A stretch of DNA of 64,000 nt from Acidiphilium sp. PA (GCF_026191915.1 NZ_JAIMBY010000002.1:434001-498000); one strand, 5' to 3'. Shown: positions 9,273 to 18,784, counted from the stretch's first letter. Numbers and translations are program-made. Notes: generated from the sequence alone by a model not told the origin.

Positions 9273-10412
9273 GTGACGCCAACCAAGCCGGTTCTGATCG
9301 TGGGCGCCGGATTTTCGGGTGCCGTGCACGCTCGGGTGCTCGCGGAGGCGGGCTATCGGGTCGATGTGATCGATATCAGGCCGCATATCGGCGGTAATGC
9401 CTATGACCATGTCGACGCCAACGGCATCCGGGTCCATGCCTATGGGCCGCACCTCTTTCATACCAAAAACAAGCCGATCGCCGATTGGTTGCGCCAATTC
9501 GGCACATTCGTGGACTATACGCATAGGGTGCGGGCGCGTTTGCCCAGCGGCGTGATGGCGCCGTTGCCCATCAATCTCGATACCGTCAATCTGGTGTTCG
9601 GCACGTCCTATACGACACCGGAGCAGGTCGCCGAGCACCTCGCTCGCGTCGCCGTTCCGATCGCGGAACCGGCGAACGCGGCGGAATATCTGTATGCCCA
9701 TATCGGCCGCGATCTGACCGATCTGTTTTTTCGGCCCTATACCAAAAAAATGTGGGCGTTCGACCTTGAGGACATGGCGGCGGCGGTGGTCAAGCGGATT
9801 CCCCTGCGCAGCGACCGGACCGATACGTATTTCGCGGATGACGAGATCCAGATGATGCCGCGTGACGGGTATACCGCGGTCTTTGAACGGCTGTTCGATC
9901 ACCCGCTGATCTCGGTTGCCCTCACGACCGCTTTCGATCGCGGCATGCTTGCGGGTTATGCCTTCTGTTTCAATGCGATGCCGATTGATGCCTATTTCGA
10001 TTTCAGCGAAGGCGAACTGCCCTACCGCTCGATTCGCTTCCACACGCGCACGATCGCCGATGCGCCGGCGCAGGATTGGAGTGTGACGAATTATACCGAC
10101 GCGGGATCGTTGACCCGCGAGACGCGGTGGGATTGCCTGCCGCACCACATCGTGCACGAAACCGGACGGCGCACGATCACCGCCGAGGAACCGTGCGACT
10201 ATCGCGACAATCATCGCGAACGCTACTATCCGGTGAAGACCGCGGACAACCGCTTTCAAGCGATATACAGCAAATACAAGGCGATCGCTGATGAATCCTT
10301 GCCTCGAATGTCATTTATCGGCCGGTGCGGCACGTATCAGTATCTCGACATGGATCAGGTGATCAACCAATCACTGAGCACCGCGCGCCGCTGGATCGCT
10401 GCCCGCGCATGA
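9273..10412 (+). CDS. glf: UDP-galactopyranose mutase
   Basis: Flavoenzyme that interconverts UDP-galactopyranose and UDP-galactofuranose for surface polysaccharides. The GTG start at 9273 is preceded by AAGGAG. The N-terminal FAD-binding segment is VLIVGAGFSGAVHARVLAEAG. GPHLFHTKNK, FFRPYTKKMWAFD and RYYPVKTADNR match Glf. Length 379 residues is normal. It stands alone, with 208 bp to hprK upstream and 135 bp to the protease downstream. Confidence 0.95.
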   Translation: MTPTKPVLIVGAGFSGAVHARVLAEAGYRVDVIDIRPHIGGNAYDHVDANGIRVHAYGPHLFHTKNKPIADWLRQFGTFVDYTHRVRARLPSGVMAPLPINLDTVNLVFGTSYTTPEQVAEHLARVAVPIAEPANAAEYLYAHIGRDLTDLFFRPYTKKMWAFDLEDMAAAVVKRIPLRSDRTDTYFADDEIQMMPRDGYTAVFERLFDHPLISVALTTAFDRGMLAGYAFCFNAMPIDAYFDFSEGELPYRSIRFHTRTIADAPAQDWSVTNYTDAGSLTRETRWDCLPHHIVHETGRRTITAEEPCDYRDNHRERYYPVKTADNRFQAIYSKYKAIADESLPRMSFIGRCGTYQYLDMDQVINQSLSTARRWIAARA

Positions 10413-10547
10413 CCGCGATCGACCCGGGGTCCAATATGCCAAGCTCGTAACGTCGCCGCAACGCTCCCGAAACGCCCGCTGGTGGAATGTTGCATGGGCG
10501 GTGGGTCACTGTCATGTCTTGAACCGGCTTGAGAATAGGATTCGTGT

Positions 10548-11591
10548 ATGCCGGCTCGACGCCGCGCGATCATCGCTGGTCTTGCCGTCGCGCCCTGGGC
10601 GCTGCGGTGTCGCGGCGCATCGGCGATGCCGTCGAGCTTCGCACCCCTCGTCCGCCAGGTGGCGCCCACGGTGGTCGGCGTCGCGGTAACCCAGTTCGAC
10701 GGACAGCCAAGCCCCTCACCGCCGATCATTTCACAAGCGCGGCCTGGACCGCAGGGTTACGCCGGCGCGACCGCGGTGAGCAAGGCTGCGGGATCGGGGT
10801 TCATCGTAACAAGGTCCGGCATCATCGTCACGAACAACCACGTCGTCGGCGATGCGCAGCGCATCATCGTGACGCTCGATGATGGTCAGCGCCTGCAGGC
10901 GCGGGTGATCGGGACGGATCAGCTGACCGATCTGGCGATCATCAAGGTCGAGGCGGGCCGGCCGCTGCCGCAGATCACCTGGGGCAATTCGGCGCATATG
11001 CAGGTGGGTGACTGGATTCTGGCGGCGGGCAATCCGTTCGACCTCGGCACCTCGTTCACCGCCGGCATCATCTCGGCGCGCGGCCGCCAGATCGGCGATG
11101 GGCCGTTCGATCATTTCCTGCAGCTCGATGCGCCGATCAATCCCGGCAATTCGGGCGGACCCTCGTTCGACATGAAGGGGCACGTGATTGGCGTGAATAC
11201 CGCCATCGTCTCGCCCTCCGGCGGGTCGGTCGGCATCGGTTTCGCCATACCATCGAATATGGCGCGCCGCATTGTCGAAGCCCTGATTGCCCATGGCACC
11301 ATTCCGCGCGGCTGGCTGGGGGTCTCCGTCAGCGATCTGCCGTCCGGCCAACCCGGCGTGCGCCTGACACGGGTGGATTCGTCGGGGCCGGCCGGGGCGG
11401 CCGGATTGCAACCCGGTGACATTGTGATGGCGATTAACCATTTGCCGGTCAACGATGCGAGCGCGCTGATCCGCGCCATCGCATCGGTGCCGCCGGGAAC
11501 GGTGGAACATCTGCGGATGGATCGGGACGGTCGATTGTTCGACCTTTCAGTAACGGTCGGCCGAAGGCCGGCGGAATTGGGGAGTGACTGA
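10548..11591 (+). CDS. HtrA/DegP-like serine protease with one PDZ domain
   Basis: Probable periplasmic quality-control or regulatory protease of family S1C. The N-terminus MPARRRAIIAGLAVAPWAL ends in an ASA cleavage-like site, suggesting export. The catalytic triad is visible as H98 (VTNNHVVGDA), D128 (LTDLAIIKVE) and S202 (NPGNSGGPSFD). One PDZ domain covers about residues 250-340 (GWLGVSVSDLP, GLQPGDIVMAIN). With 347 residues and a single PDZ it is closer to DegS than DegP. It overlaps the next gene by 1 nt (TGATG), so it is co-transcribed with a two-component system. Confidence 0.9.
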   Translation: MPARRRAIIAGLAVAPWALRCRGASAMPSSFAPLVRQVAPTVVGVAVTQFDGQPSPSPPIISQARPGPQGYAGATAVSKAAGSGFIVTRSGIIVTNNHVVGDAQRIIVTLDDGQRLQARVIGTDQLTDLAIIKVEAGRPLPQITWGNSAHMQVGDWILAAGNPFDLGTSFTAGIISARGRQIGDGPFDHFLQLDAPINPGNSGGPSFDMKGHVIGVNTAIVSPSGGSVGIGFAIPSNMARRIVEALIAHGTIPRGWLGVSVSDLPSGQPGVRLTRVDSSGPAGAAGLQPGDIVMAINHLPVNDASALIRAIASVPPGTVEHLRMDRDGRLFDLSVTVGRRPAELGSD

Positions 11592-12274
11592 TGCGTATAC
11601 TCATTGTGGAAGACGACAAGGACGTGGCCGGTTTCGTGGTCAAGGGTCTGCGCGAAGCCGGCCATACGGTTGAACACGCCGATAACGGGCGCGATGGGCT
11701 TTTCATGGCGGCATCAGAGAATTTCGATGCGATCATTCTCGATCGGATGCTGCCCGGCGGGATCGACGGATTGCGCCTGCTCGAAACCCTGCGGGCACAG
11801 GATAATGCGACGCCGGTGATGTTTCTCTCGGCCCTCGGTCAGGTCGATGACCGGGTGAAGGGGCTCAAGGCCGGGGGCGATGACTATCTGACCAAGCCGT
11901 TCGCTTTCGCTGAACTGCTCGCGCGGGTCGAGGCGATGTCGCGCCGCGGCAAGGGCGAGGGGCCGACGACACGGCTCAACGTCGGCGATCTGGAAATGGA
12001 TCTGCTCTCGCGTGGCGTGAAGCGCGCGGGGCAGAAGGTCGATCTGCAGCCGCGTGAATTCCGGCTGCTGGAATATCTGATGCGCCATGCCGGCCAGGTC
12101 GTGACCCGCACGATGCTTCTGGAAGGCGTGTGGGATTATCATTTCGACCCGCAGACCAATGTGATCGACGTGCATATTTCGCGCCTGCGACAGAAAATCG
12201 ACAAGCCGTTCGAGGCCCCGCTGCTGCACACGGTTCGCAACGCTGGATACATGCTGCGCGTAGAGGAGCCCTGA
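11591..12274 (+). CDS. OmpR-family response regulator
   Basis: DNA-binding regulator of 227 residues. The receiver domain has acidic residues in VEDDKD, phospho-acceptor D51 in AIILDRMLPGG, and Lys in LTKPFAF. The C-terminal winged helix carries LQPREFRLLEYLMRHAGQVV and VIDVHISRLRQKI. It lies between the HtrA-like protease and its cognate histidine kinase. The resemblance is to metal- or envelope-stress regulators such as CzcR, but the signal is unknown. Confidence 0.95.
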   Translation: MRILIVEDDKDVAGFVVKGLREAGHTVEHADNGRDGLFMAASENFDAIILDRMLPGGIDGLRLLETLRAQDNATPVMFLSALGQVDDRVKGLKAGGDDYLTKPFAFAELLARVEAMSRRGKGEGPTTRLNVGDLEMDLLSRGVKRAGQKVDLQPREFRLLEYLMRHAGQVVTRTMLLEGVWDYHFDPQTNVIDVHISRLRQKIDKPFEAPLLHTVRNAGYMLRVEEP

Positions 12275-12283
12275 GGCCGTCGT

Positions 12284-13783
12284 GTGAGCATCACCACGCC
12301 CATCGCATCCGAAGCGAAACCCGCCGGAGCAAGGCCGCCGAAACGCCGGCGGCTGCTTCGCTCGGCGGGGGTGCGCTTTGCCATCCTGTATGCGCTGGTG
12401 TTTGGCGTTTCCACCATCCTGCTTGCCGCGTCGCTGCGCTACTCCACGATCGGCCTGCTCGACCGGCAGACCCATGAAGCCATTCGCAGCGATGCCCGTG
12501 CCCTCGCTGCCCATTTCAAGACCGGCGGCTTGCCGGCGCTCGTGCTGACGCTCGACACGAGGATCAACGAAGACATCAACGAAAACGCGATCTATCTGCT
12601 GGTCGACCCGCTCGGCAACCGGGTTGCGGGCAACATGAGCCGCTGGCCCACCGGTATTTCCATGCCGAACGCGTGGTACCAGGTGCCCGTGGAGCGCGCC
12701 GGAAAACGGTCGCACGCGCTGATGCGCTATTACGAACTTCCAGGCGGTTTTCAGCTGCTGGTCGGGCGCGACGTCAGCACCCGCTCGCAATTGCGCCGCG
12801 TACTGCGCGACGGGCTGATCTGGGCGCTCGCCGCGATGCTGTTGCTCGGCACGCTCGGCGCGCTGGTGATCCGCGGGCTGTTCAAGCGCTCGCTTGCCGA
12901 TATCTCCGCAACCTCCCGCGCGATCGCCCGCGGTGACCTGACGCAGCGGGTCCGCCGCTCCGGCCACGGCGATGAATTCGACGAGCTGGCCGAAACCATC
13001 AACGATATGCTCGACCGCATCACCCGCCTGATGGATGGGGTGCGCGAAGTTTCCAACTCGATCGCGCATGATCTGCGCACGCCGATCACCCGCGCCCGCG
13101 CGCGATTGGAAGATGCTGTCTCCCACGCGCGGACCGAGGATGAACTGCGCGGCGCGGTCGATCGTGCCACCAGCGAACTCGATGGGGTGGTCAAAGTGTT
13201 CCAGGCGTTGCTGCGCATCGCCGAGATCGAGGCCGGTGCGCGCCGCTCCGCTTTTGCCAGCATCAATCTCACCCCGGTGCTCGAAGACCTCGCCGAGTTT
13301 TTCGAAGCGGTCGCCGAAGAGCGGCACATCACGATCGATACCGCCTGGCCGCTGGAGCTGCCGATGGTGGGCGATCGTGACATGATCCAGCAGGCGATCG
13401 CGAACCTGCTCGAAAACGCGATCAAGTTCTCCCCGCCCGATCATCAGGTTTCGGTCTCGGCACGCATGGATGCCCAGCAGATCGAAATCCACATCGCCGA
13501 CCAGGGCCCCGGCATCCCCGAAGCCGACCGCCCGCGGGCGACCGAACGGTTCTACCGCGGTGAACAAGCCCGCTCGACCCCTGGCACCGGCTTGGGCCTC
13601 GCCCTGGTGGCCGCCATCGCCCATCTGCATGGCGGCGTCCTCAGGCTGGACGACAACCGCCCCGGACTGCGCGCGGTCCTGGTACTGCCCCGCCGCGCCC
13701 TCAACCCAGAAGCCACACTGCGCATCAAATTATGGGCCCAGACAATGCGCAAATCCGAAATCGCACCACCCGGGCCTGAGTGA
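12284..13783 (+). CDS. Sensor histidine kinase (HAMP, HisKA, HATPase)
   Basis: Membrane sensor of 499 residues with a GTG start 9 nt after the response regulator. Two membrane segments lie near residues 30-52 and 168-192 and bracket a periplasmic domain of about 115 residues. A HAMP linker follows. The phospho-acceptor is H262 in SIAHDLRTPITRARARLED. The ATPase domain shows NLLENAIKFSP, DQGPGIPE and GTGLGLALV. Coupling to a protease suggests an envelope-stress circuit (inference). Confidence 0.94.
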   Translation: MSITTPIASEAKPAGARPPKRRRLLRSAGVRFAILYALVFGVSTILLAASLRYSTIGLLDRQTHEAIRSDARALAAHFKTGGLPALVLTLDTRINEDINENAIYLLVDPLGNRVAGNMSRWPTGISMPNAWYQVPVERAGKRSHALMRYYELPGGFQLLVGRDVSTRSQLRRVLRDGLIWALAAMLLLGTLGALVIRGLFKRSLADISATSRAIARGDLTQRVRRSGHGDEFDELAETINDMLDRITRLMDGVREVSNSIAHDLRTPITRARARLEDAVSHARTEDELRGAVDRATSELDGVVKVFQALLRIAEIEAGARRSAFASINLTPVLEDLAEFFEAVAEERHITIDTAWPLELPMVGDRDMIQQAIANLLENAIKFSPPDHQVSVSARMDAQQIEIHIADQGPGIPEADRPRATERFYRGEQARSTPGTGLGLALVAAIAHLHGGVLRLDDNRPGLRAVLVLPRRALNPEATLRIKLWAQTMRKSEIAPPGPE

Positions 13784-13804
13784 GCCGCTTGGGGTTAGGT
13801 GCCT

Positions 13805-13902
13805 GGGGTAAGTAAGGCCAGGGCTCTCCCCCCCGCCTTGCTTACCCGCCTTGCTTACCCGCCTTGCTTACCCGCCTTGCTTACCCGCGCCTTGCTTACC
13901 CC
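13805..13902. repeat. 13-bp tandem repeat array closed by an inverted copy
   Basis: CGCCTTGCTTACC occurs four times head to tail from 13834 to 13885 and once more at 13888-13900 after a 2-bp insert. GGGGTAAGTAAGGC at 13805-13818 is nearly the reverse complement of GCCTTGCTTACCCC at 13889-13902. The region can therefore fold into a long hairpin. It lies between the convergent kinase and carboxypeptidase genes, so it may act as a bidirectional terminator. Confidence 0.85.
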
Positions 13903-13942
13903 AGACGCCCAACCCCACGCGACTCACTCCGGCGCGTGGTGG

Positions 13943-15199
13943 TCAGAATGCGTGTTTGATGCTGCGCATCATGCGGGTCATCAGGCCGGCTGGTTGGTCG
14001 GCGGTGGTTGCCACGGCGGGGACGGTGGCGAGGGTTTTGCCGTCGGCGCTGATAGTGATGGTGCCGACCGTCGTGCCGGCTTTGACGCCGGTTGCGGGTG
14101 GGGTGTCGTAACTGATGGTGGTTTTCAGTGTCTTGGCCGCCTGGGTCGGGATGGTCATGACGACGTCATGGGCGGCGGCGACGGGTACGGTGGTGGTCTG
14201 GTAGCCGGGGGCCGGCATGGAGCCGATCGGGGTCCCGGCTTTGGCGATCGTGGCATCGGTATAGAATTGGTAGCCGTAGTCGAGCAGGGCTTCGATATCG
14301 TGGGTGCTGGCTGTCCAGTTCGGGCCACCGAGCACGACGGCGATCAGCCGTCTGCCATTGCGTACGGCCGTGGCATCGATGCAGTGGCCGGCTTCGTTGG
14401 TGCGGCCGGTTTTCAGTCCATCGACCGTAGGATCGTGAAACAGCACCGGGTTCCAGCTCGGCTGGGTGATCTTGTTGAAGGTGAAGTGTTTTTTGACCGA
14501 GATTTTCAAATATTGCGGGAATTGCGTGACGATGGCGCGCGAGAGGGTCGCGACATCCATGGCGGTGGTCCGGAGGGCGGGGTCGGGCAGGCCATCGACG
14601 TTGACGTAATGGGTCCCGGTCAGGTGGAGCAGCTTGGCCTGATGGTTCATCAGCCCGACGAAGGCGGCGCGGTTGCCGGCGACTGCCTGTGCCAGGGCCA
14701 CAGCCGCATCGTTGCCGGAATCGATGATCAGGCCATGCAGCAATTGATCGACCGTGACGGTCATGCCCGGCGAGATGAACATGCGCGAGCCGCCGGTGTG
14801 CCAGGCGGCGTCGCTGACCGGCACGGTCTGATCCATTTTGAGCGTGCCGTGCGCGATGGCCTGATAGGTGACATAGGCGGTCATCAGCTTGGTCAGGCTG
14901 GCGGGGGGCCATTCGAGGCTGGAGGCTTTTTCGGCGAGGACGGCGCCGGTTTTGGCATCCATCAGCACATAGGCCGCCTGATCGGCGAGCACCGGCGGCG
15001 CGGCCATGCCGGGCAGGGCGAGGGGGGCGGTGGGCGGCGGGCCGGCCGGAACCGCAGGCACCGCGGCAGACTTTGGTCCGTGCGGGGCCGGTTTGCCGTG
15101 GTGATGCACCGTCGCCGCCGTTGCGGCCGTCATCAATGCGGGGAGGGCGAGGGCGGTAAAGACGATTGTGCGGAACGGCGATGCGGTGTGGCGCGTCAT
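13943..15199 (-). CDS. D-alanyl-D-alanine carboxypeptidase (peptidase S11, PBP5/6-like)
   Basis: Trims the pentapeptide of periplasmic peptidoglycan. A signal peptide of about 29 residues (FTALALPALMTAATA) is followed by a His/Pro/Ala-rich linker. The penicillin-binding motifs are all present: S101-x-x-K104 (ASLTK), S161-G-N163 (DSGNDAAVALA) and K263-T-G265 (DGLKTGRTNEAG). Length 418 residues fits the family. The C-terminus ends MTRMMRSIKHAF, which could be an amphipathic anchor. Confidence 0.93.
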   Translation of the reverse strand: MTRHTASPFRTIVFTALALPALMTAATAATVHHHGKPAPHGPKSAAVPAVPAGPPPTAPLALPGMAAPPVLADQAAYVLMDAKTGAVLAEKASSLEWPPASLTKLMTAYVTYQAIAHGTLKMDQTVPVSDAAWHTGGSRMFISPGMTVTVDQLLHGLIIDSGNDAAVALAQAVAGNRAAFVGLMNHQAKLLHLTGTHYVNVDGLPDPALRTTAMDVATLSRAIVTQFPQYLKISVKKHFTFNKITQPSWNPVLFHDPTVDGLKTGRTNEAGHCIDATAVRNGRRLIAVVLGGPNWTASTHDIEALLDYGYQFYTDATIAKAGTPIGSMPAPGYQTTTVPVAAAHDVVMTIPTQAAKTLKTTISYDTPPATGVKAGTTVGTITISADGKTLATVPAVATTADQPAGLMTRMMRSIKHAF

Positions 15200-15340
15200 G
15201 TCATGGTCCAGGCGGTTAGGGTGTTACTGTCCTACAATCGTCCGGCGTGTCGGCGCAAATCACGCAGCCGTGGTGACCGCTTCCTTGACTTCCCCGGTCC
15301 CGCACGGTTGAAGCGGCGGTTGAACAGGAACTGATCGAAC

Positions 15341-16099
15341 ATGGCGCAACAGGCTCAAACTACCGGCAGCGTGGTCAAGGAATGGATCGTCACGCTGATC
15401 TATGTGGTCGTGATCGCGGTGGTGATCCGCTCCTTTCTGTTCGAGCCGTTTTTCATCCCATCCGGCAGCCTGACGCCGACGCTGCTGCCCGGCGATTTCG
15501 TGCTGGTGACGAAATACAACTACGGATATTCGCGCTGGTCGTTTCCGTTCGGCGAGCCTGATTTCAAGGGGCGGATTTTCGGCTCCCTGCCCAAGCAGGG
15601 GCAGATCGCGGTGTTTGCACTGCCGCGCGATCCCAGCATCGATTACATCAAGCGCGTCATCGGTGAGCCGGGCAGCACGGTGCAGGTAACGGACGGTCAG
15701 TTGATCCTGAACGGCAAGCAGGTGCCGCGCACGCCGGCGGGCACCTACGTGGAAACCCCGATCGATGACGGGCAGGGCGTGCCGATCACGGTGAAACTCT
15801 ATCATGAGACACTGCCGGATGGCGTCACTCATTTGATCGCCAAGGCGACCGACCAGGGATTTGCCAATAATACGCCTGTCTATCACGTTCCGCCTGATCA
15901 TCTGTTCATGATGGGCGACAACCGCGATTTCAGCGAGGATTCGCGGTTTCTCGATGCTGTCGGCTATATTCCGCTCGAGAATTTCGTAGGACGGGCGCGT
16001 ATCATCTGGTTCTCGATCCGGCTCGATCATCCCTGGTGGGAATTCTGGTATTGGCCGGTCGATGTGCGGTGGGACCGGCTGTTCACGGTCATCAAATGA
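15341..16099 (+). CDS. lepB: Signal peptidase I
   Basis: Cleaves signal peptides of exported proteins at the inner membrane. One N-terminal membrane segment (residues 14-33) precedes the catalytic Ser S43 in IPSGSLTPTLLPGD. The general base is K104 in SIDYIKRVIGEPG. GDNRDFSEDSR is the C-terminal signature. Leu replaces the usual Met after the catalytic Ser. Its stop overlaps the rnc start by 4 nt, giving the conserved lepB-rnc-era operon. Confidence 0.96.
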   Translation: MAQQAQTTGSVVKEWIVTLIYVVVIAVVIRSFLFEPFFIPSGSLTPTLLPGDFVLVTKYNYGYSRWSFPFGEPDFKGRIFGSLPKQGQIAVFALPRDPSIDYIKRVIGEPGSTVQVTDGQLILNGKQVPRTPAGTYVETPIDDGQGVPITVKLYHETLPDGVTHLIAKATDQGFANNTPVYHVPPDHLFMMGDNRDFSEDSRFLDAVGYIPLENFVGRARIIWFSIRLDHPWWEFWYWPVDVRWDRLFTVIK

Positions 16100-16764
16100 G
16101 TACCAAGGCCGAAGCGCTGCTCGGCCATGAGTTCACCCGCAAGCATTTGCTGGCCGAGGCTCTGACGCATCGTTCGGCGGTCGGGCAGGGCGGCATGGCC
16201 TCGAACGAACGGCTGGAATTCATCGGTGACCGGGTGCTGGGGCTGCTGATGGCGGAGTGGCTGATCGAGCGTTACCCGAACGAGCGGGAAGGCGGGCTCG
16301 GGCCGCGGCTGGCGCATCTGGTCTCGCGGCCTTCGCTCGCTTCGATCGCCGAGGCGATCGGGCTGGCCGATCTGCTGGCGGTCTCGCCGGGGGAATCGCG
16401 GCGCGGCGTGCGAAACCGTTCGACCGTGCTGGCCGATGCGCTCGAGGCGCTGATCGGCGCGCTGTACAGCGATGGCGGGTTGGAGCCGGCGCGTCACTTT
16501 ATTCGCCGGGCGTTTGCGGCGCGAATCGACGCGCAGGATGCGGCACCGCCCAAGGACCCGAAAACCGCGTTGCAGGAATTCGCCCTGGCGCGGGGCCCGG
16601 TGCTGCCGGTTTATGATATGATCGGACGATCCGGTCCGGCGCATGCGCCGAAGTTTCATATCCGGGTGACCATCGGGACCTCATTTGCCGATGGCGAGGG
16701 CGGCACCAAGCGCGAGGCCGAACAGATTGCTGCGCGCATTTTACTGGATCGGCTGACATCATGA
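16096..16764 (+). CDS. rnc: Ribonuclease III
   Basis: Cleaves double-stranded RNA in rRNA maturation and mRNA decay. The 222-residue protein from ATG 16096 has the catalytic signature NERLEFIGDRVLG and the second acidic site ADALEALIGALYSDGG. A C-terminal dsRNA-binding domain (KTALQEFALARG, GGTKREAEQIAA) follows. Both ends overlap neighbouring genes by 4 nt. Confidence 0.96.
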   Translation: MSTKAEALLGHEFTRKHLLAEALTHRSAVGQGGMASNERLEFIGDRVLGLLMAEWLIERYPNEREGGLGPRLAHLVSRPSLASIAEAIGLADLLAVSPGESRRGVRNRSTVLADALEALIGALYSDGGLEPARHFIRRAFAARIDAQDAAPPKDPKTALQEFALARGPVLPVYDMIGRSGPAHAPKFHIRVTIGTSFADGEGGTKREAEQIAARILLDRLTS

Positions 16765-17648
16765 CCACGCGCTGCGGCTATGTCGCGCTGCTCGGCCGGC
16801 CCAATGCCGGCAAATCGACCCTGCTCAACCAGGCGGTGGGGGCGAAAGTCTCGATCGTGACGCCGAAAGCCCAGACCACGCGGTTCCGGGTCTCGGGCAT
16901 CGTGATGCGCGGGGAGGCGCAAATCGTGTTGATCGACACGCCGGGCCTGTTCGCGCCCAAGCGCCGGCTCGATCGGGCGATGGTGGCGGCGGCGTGGGAT
17001 TCGGTCGCCGGCGCCGATCTGGCGTGCATGCTGGTCGATGCGTTTCGCGCCAAACCCGATGATCTGGCCGAACCGCTCGAGGCGCTGGCGCGCACCGGGC
17101 GGAGGCGCTGGCTGATCCTGAACAAGATCGATCTGCTGGCGCGCGAGAAATTGCTGCCGCTGGCGGACACGCTGGCGAAGGCGGGGAGTTTCGCCGAGGT
17201 GTTCATGGTCAGCGCGCTCAAGCGCGACGGGATCGACCGGCTGCTCGATGCGATGGGCGATGCGTTGCCGGAAGGGCCGCATCTGTATCCCGCGGATGAA
17301 ATGACCGACCAGACCGACCGGATGCTGGCGGCCGAGTTGGTGCGCGAACAGATTTTCATGCAGCTGCGCGAGGAAATTCCGTACGGCGCCTCGGTTGAGA
17401 CCGAGAGTTTCAAGGATCTGGCGGATGGTTCGGCGCGGATCGAGGTGACGGTCTATGTCGCGCGGATCGCCCACAAGAAGATCATGCTGGGCGAGGGCGG
17501 GGCGCAGATCAAATCGATCGGCAGCAAGGCCCGCAGCCAGCTCGAGCGGCTGCTCGAGCGGCGGGTGCATCTGTTTCTCAACGTCAAGGACCGGCCGGGC
17601 TGGGATGAGGAATCGGCCCGGCTGCGGGCGCTCGGGTTGGAGGGTTAG
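16761..17648 (+). CDS. era: GTPase Era
   Basis: Ribosome-assembly GTPase that binds 16S rRNA. Motifs: G1 GRPNAGKST, G2 region KAQTTRFRV, G3 DTPG, G4 NKID. A C-terminal KH domain (IMLGEGGAQIKSIGSKARSQ) follows. Length 295 residues is normal. Its stop shares bases with the stop of the convergent acyl-CoA dehydrogenase gene. recO, which often follows era, is absent here. Confidence 0.96.
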   Translation: MTTRCGYVALLGRPNAGKSTLLNQAVGAKVSIVTPKAQTTRFRVSGIVMRGEAQIVLIDTPGLFAPKRRLDRAMVAAAWDSVAGADLACMLVDAFRAKPDDLAEPLEALARTGRRRWLILNKIDLLAREKLLPLADTLAKAGSFAEVFMVSALKRDGIDRLLDAMGDALPEGPHLYPADEMTDQTDRMLAAELVREQIFMQLREEIPYGASVETESFKDLADGSARIEVTVYVARIAHKKIMLGEGGAQIKSIGSKARSQLERLLERRVHLFLNVKDRPGWDEESARLRALGLEG

Positions 17649-18763
17649 GCGGCGAGCCGCCGCAAATGGTAATCGGCGTCGCCGAACTGCAGATCGATCA
17701 TGGTCAGGCGCTTGAACAGATGGCCGGCCTTGTATTCCATGGTCACGCCGATACCTCCGTGCAGCTGAACCGATTGCTGGCCGACGAATTTGGCCGCCTT
17801 GCCGACCGCGGATTTCGCCATTGCCATGGCTTCGCCACGGGTTTTCGCATCGCTGTCGGCGGCTGAAAGGGCAGCGAAAATCGCCATGCTGCGGGCCTGC
17901 TCGAGGGCGACATACATATCGACCGCGCGATGTTGCAGCGCCTGGAAGGCCGAAATCGCGACGCCGAACTGCTTGCGGGTTTTCATGTAATCGACCGTCA
18001 TAGCGATCAGCGCTTCCATCGCGCCGACCGCCTCCGCGCAGATGGCGGCGATCGCTTCATCGGCCGCGCGTTCGAGCACGGCGAGATCGCCGACCTGGTG
18101 CGATGCGGGGACGCGCACATTGGCGAGCGAGATTTCCGCTCCGTGCAGCGCGTCCTGCATGGCGTAGCCACGGCGCGAGACACCTGCCGATTTCGCATCG
18201 ATCAGGAACAGGCCGATGCCGTCGCGGTCGCGCGTGCCGCCTGAGATGCGGGCGCTGACGATCAGGTGGTCGGCCGAATCGCCGCCGATCACCACGGTTT
18301 TGTCGCCCTCGATCACGAAATCATCACCGTCGCGCCGCGCGGTGGTGGTGACGTCGTTAAGGTCGTAGCGCGAGTGGCGTTCGGTATGGGCAACCGCGAT
18401 CATTGCTTCGCCCGCGATGAGATGCGGGATGATCGCGTCCTTCACCGCAGCGCTCGCGCCGTGGCGCAGGATGGCGCCGGCGAACACCGCATTCGGCATA
18501 TAGGGCTCCAGCGCGGCGGCTTTGCCGATTTCCTCCATGATGATCATGGTTTCCACCGGGCCGCCGCCGAAGCCGCCATGCGCTTCATCGAACGGCAGGG
18601 CGAGCAGGCCGGCCTCGGCGTATTCGGCCCAGATCGCGCGGTCGAACCCTTCGGGCTGCTTGGCATAGGCCTTGCGCTTTTCGAAATCGGCGTAACGGTT
18701 GGCGAAGAGTTTGCTGACGCTGTCGCGAAGGAGGCGTTGCTCGTCGGTGAAGTCGAAGTCCAT
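17645..18763 (-). CDS. pimD: Pimeloyl-CoA dehydrogenase, small subunit-type acyl-CoA dehydrogenase
   Basis: Flavin-dependent acyl-CoA dehydrogenase of 372 residues. It has the domain order of the family: N-terminal helical (DEQRLLRDSVSKLFANRY), beta domain (HTERHSRYDLNDV) and C-terminal helical (TRKQFGVAISAFQALQHR, VQLHGGIGVTMEY). The assignment to PimD rests on operon order, which matches the pimFABCD operon of Rhodopseudomonas palustris for C7 and longer dicarboxylic acids. It is separated from pimC by 162 bp filled by a palindromic repeat element, so it may be expressed at a different level. Confidence 0.82.
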   Translation of the reverse strand: MDFDFTDEQRLLRDSVSKLFANRYADFEKRKAYAKQPEGFDRAIWAEYAEAGLLALPFDEAHGGFGGGPVETMIIMEEIGKAAALEPYMPNAVFAGAILRHGASAAVKDAIIPHLIAGEAMIAVAHTERHSRYDLNDVTTTARRDGDDFVIEGDKTVVIGGDSADHLIVSARISGGTRDRDGIGLFLIDAKSAGVSRRGYAMQDALHGAEISLANVRVPASHQVGDLAVLERAADEAIAAICAEAVGAMEALIAMTVDYMKTRKQFGVAISAFQALQHRAVDMYVALEQARSMAIFAALSAADSDAKTRGEAMAMAKSAVGKAAKFVGQQSVQLHGGIGVTMEYKAGHLFKRLTMIDLQFGDADYHLRRLAA

Positions 18764-18784
18764 GGCGGCGGTTCCTTAGGAGCG

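Noticed and set aside
11714-13630. 638-codon minus-strand frame over the kinase genes
   Set aside because: Antisense to an intact response regulator and histidine kinase; its translation has no family features.
13834-13900. CRISPR-like array
   Set aside because: The 13-bp units are directly adjacent with no spacers and no cas genes are present.
15341-16099. Leu instead of Met beside the signal peptidase Ser
   Set aside because: The catalytic Ser and Lys are intact; the neighbour varies among homologues and does not imply loss of function.
16096-16764. Arg after the catalytic Asp in the RNase III signature (GDRVLG)
   Set aside because: The catalytic Glu and Asp residues are retained, and variation at that neighbour is common.
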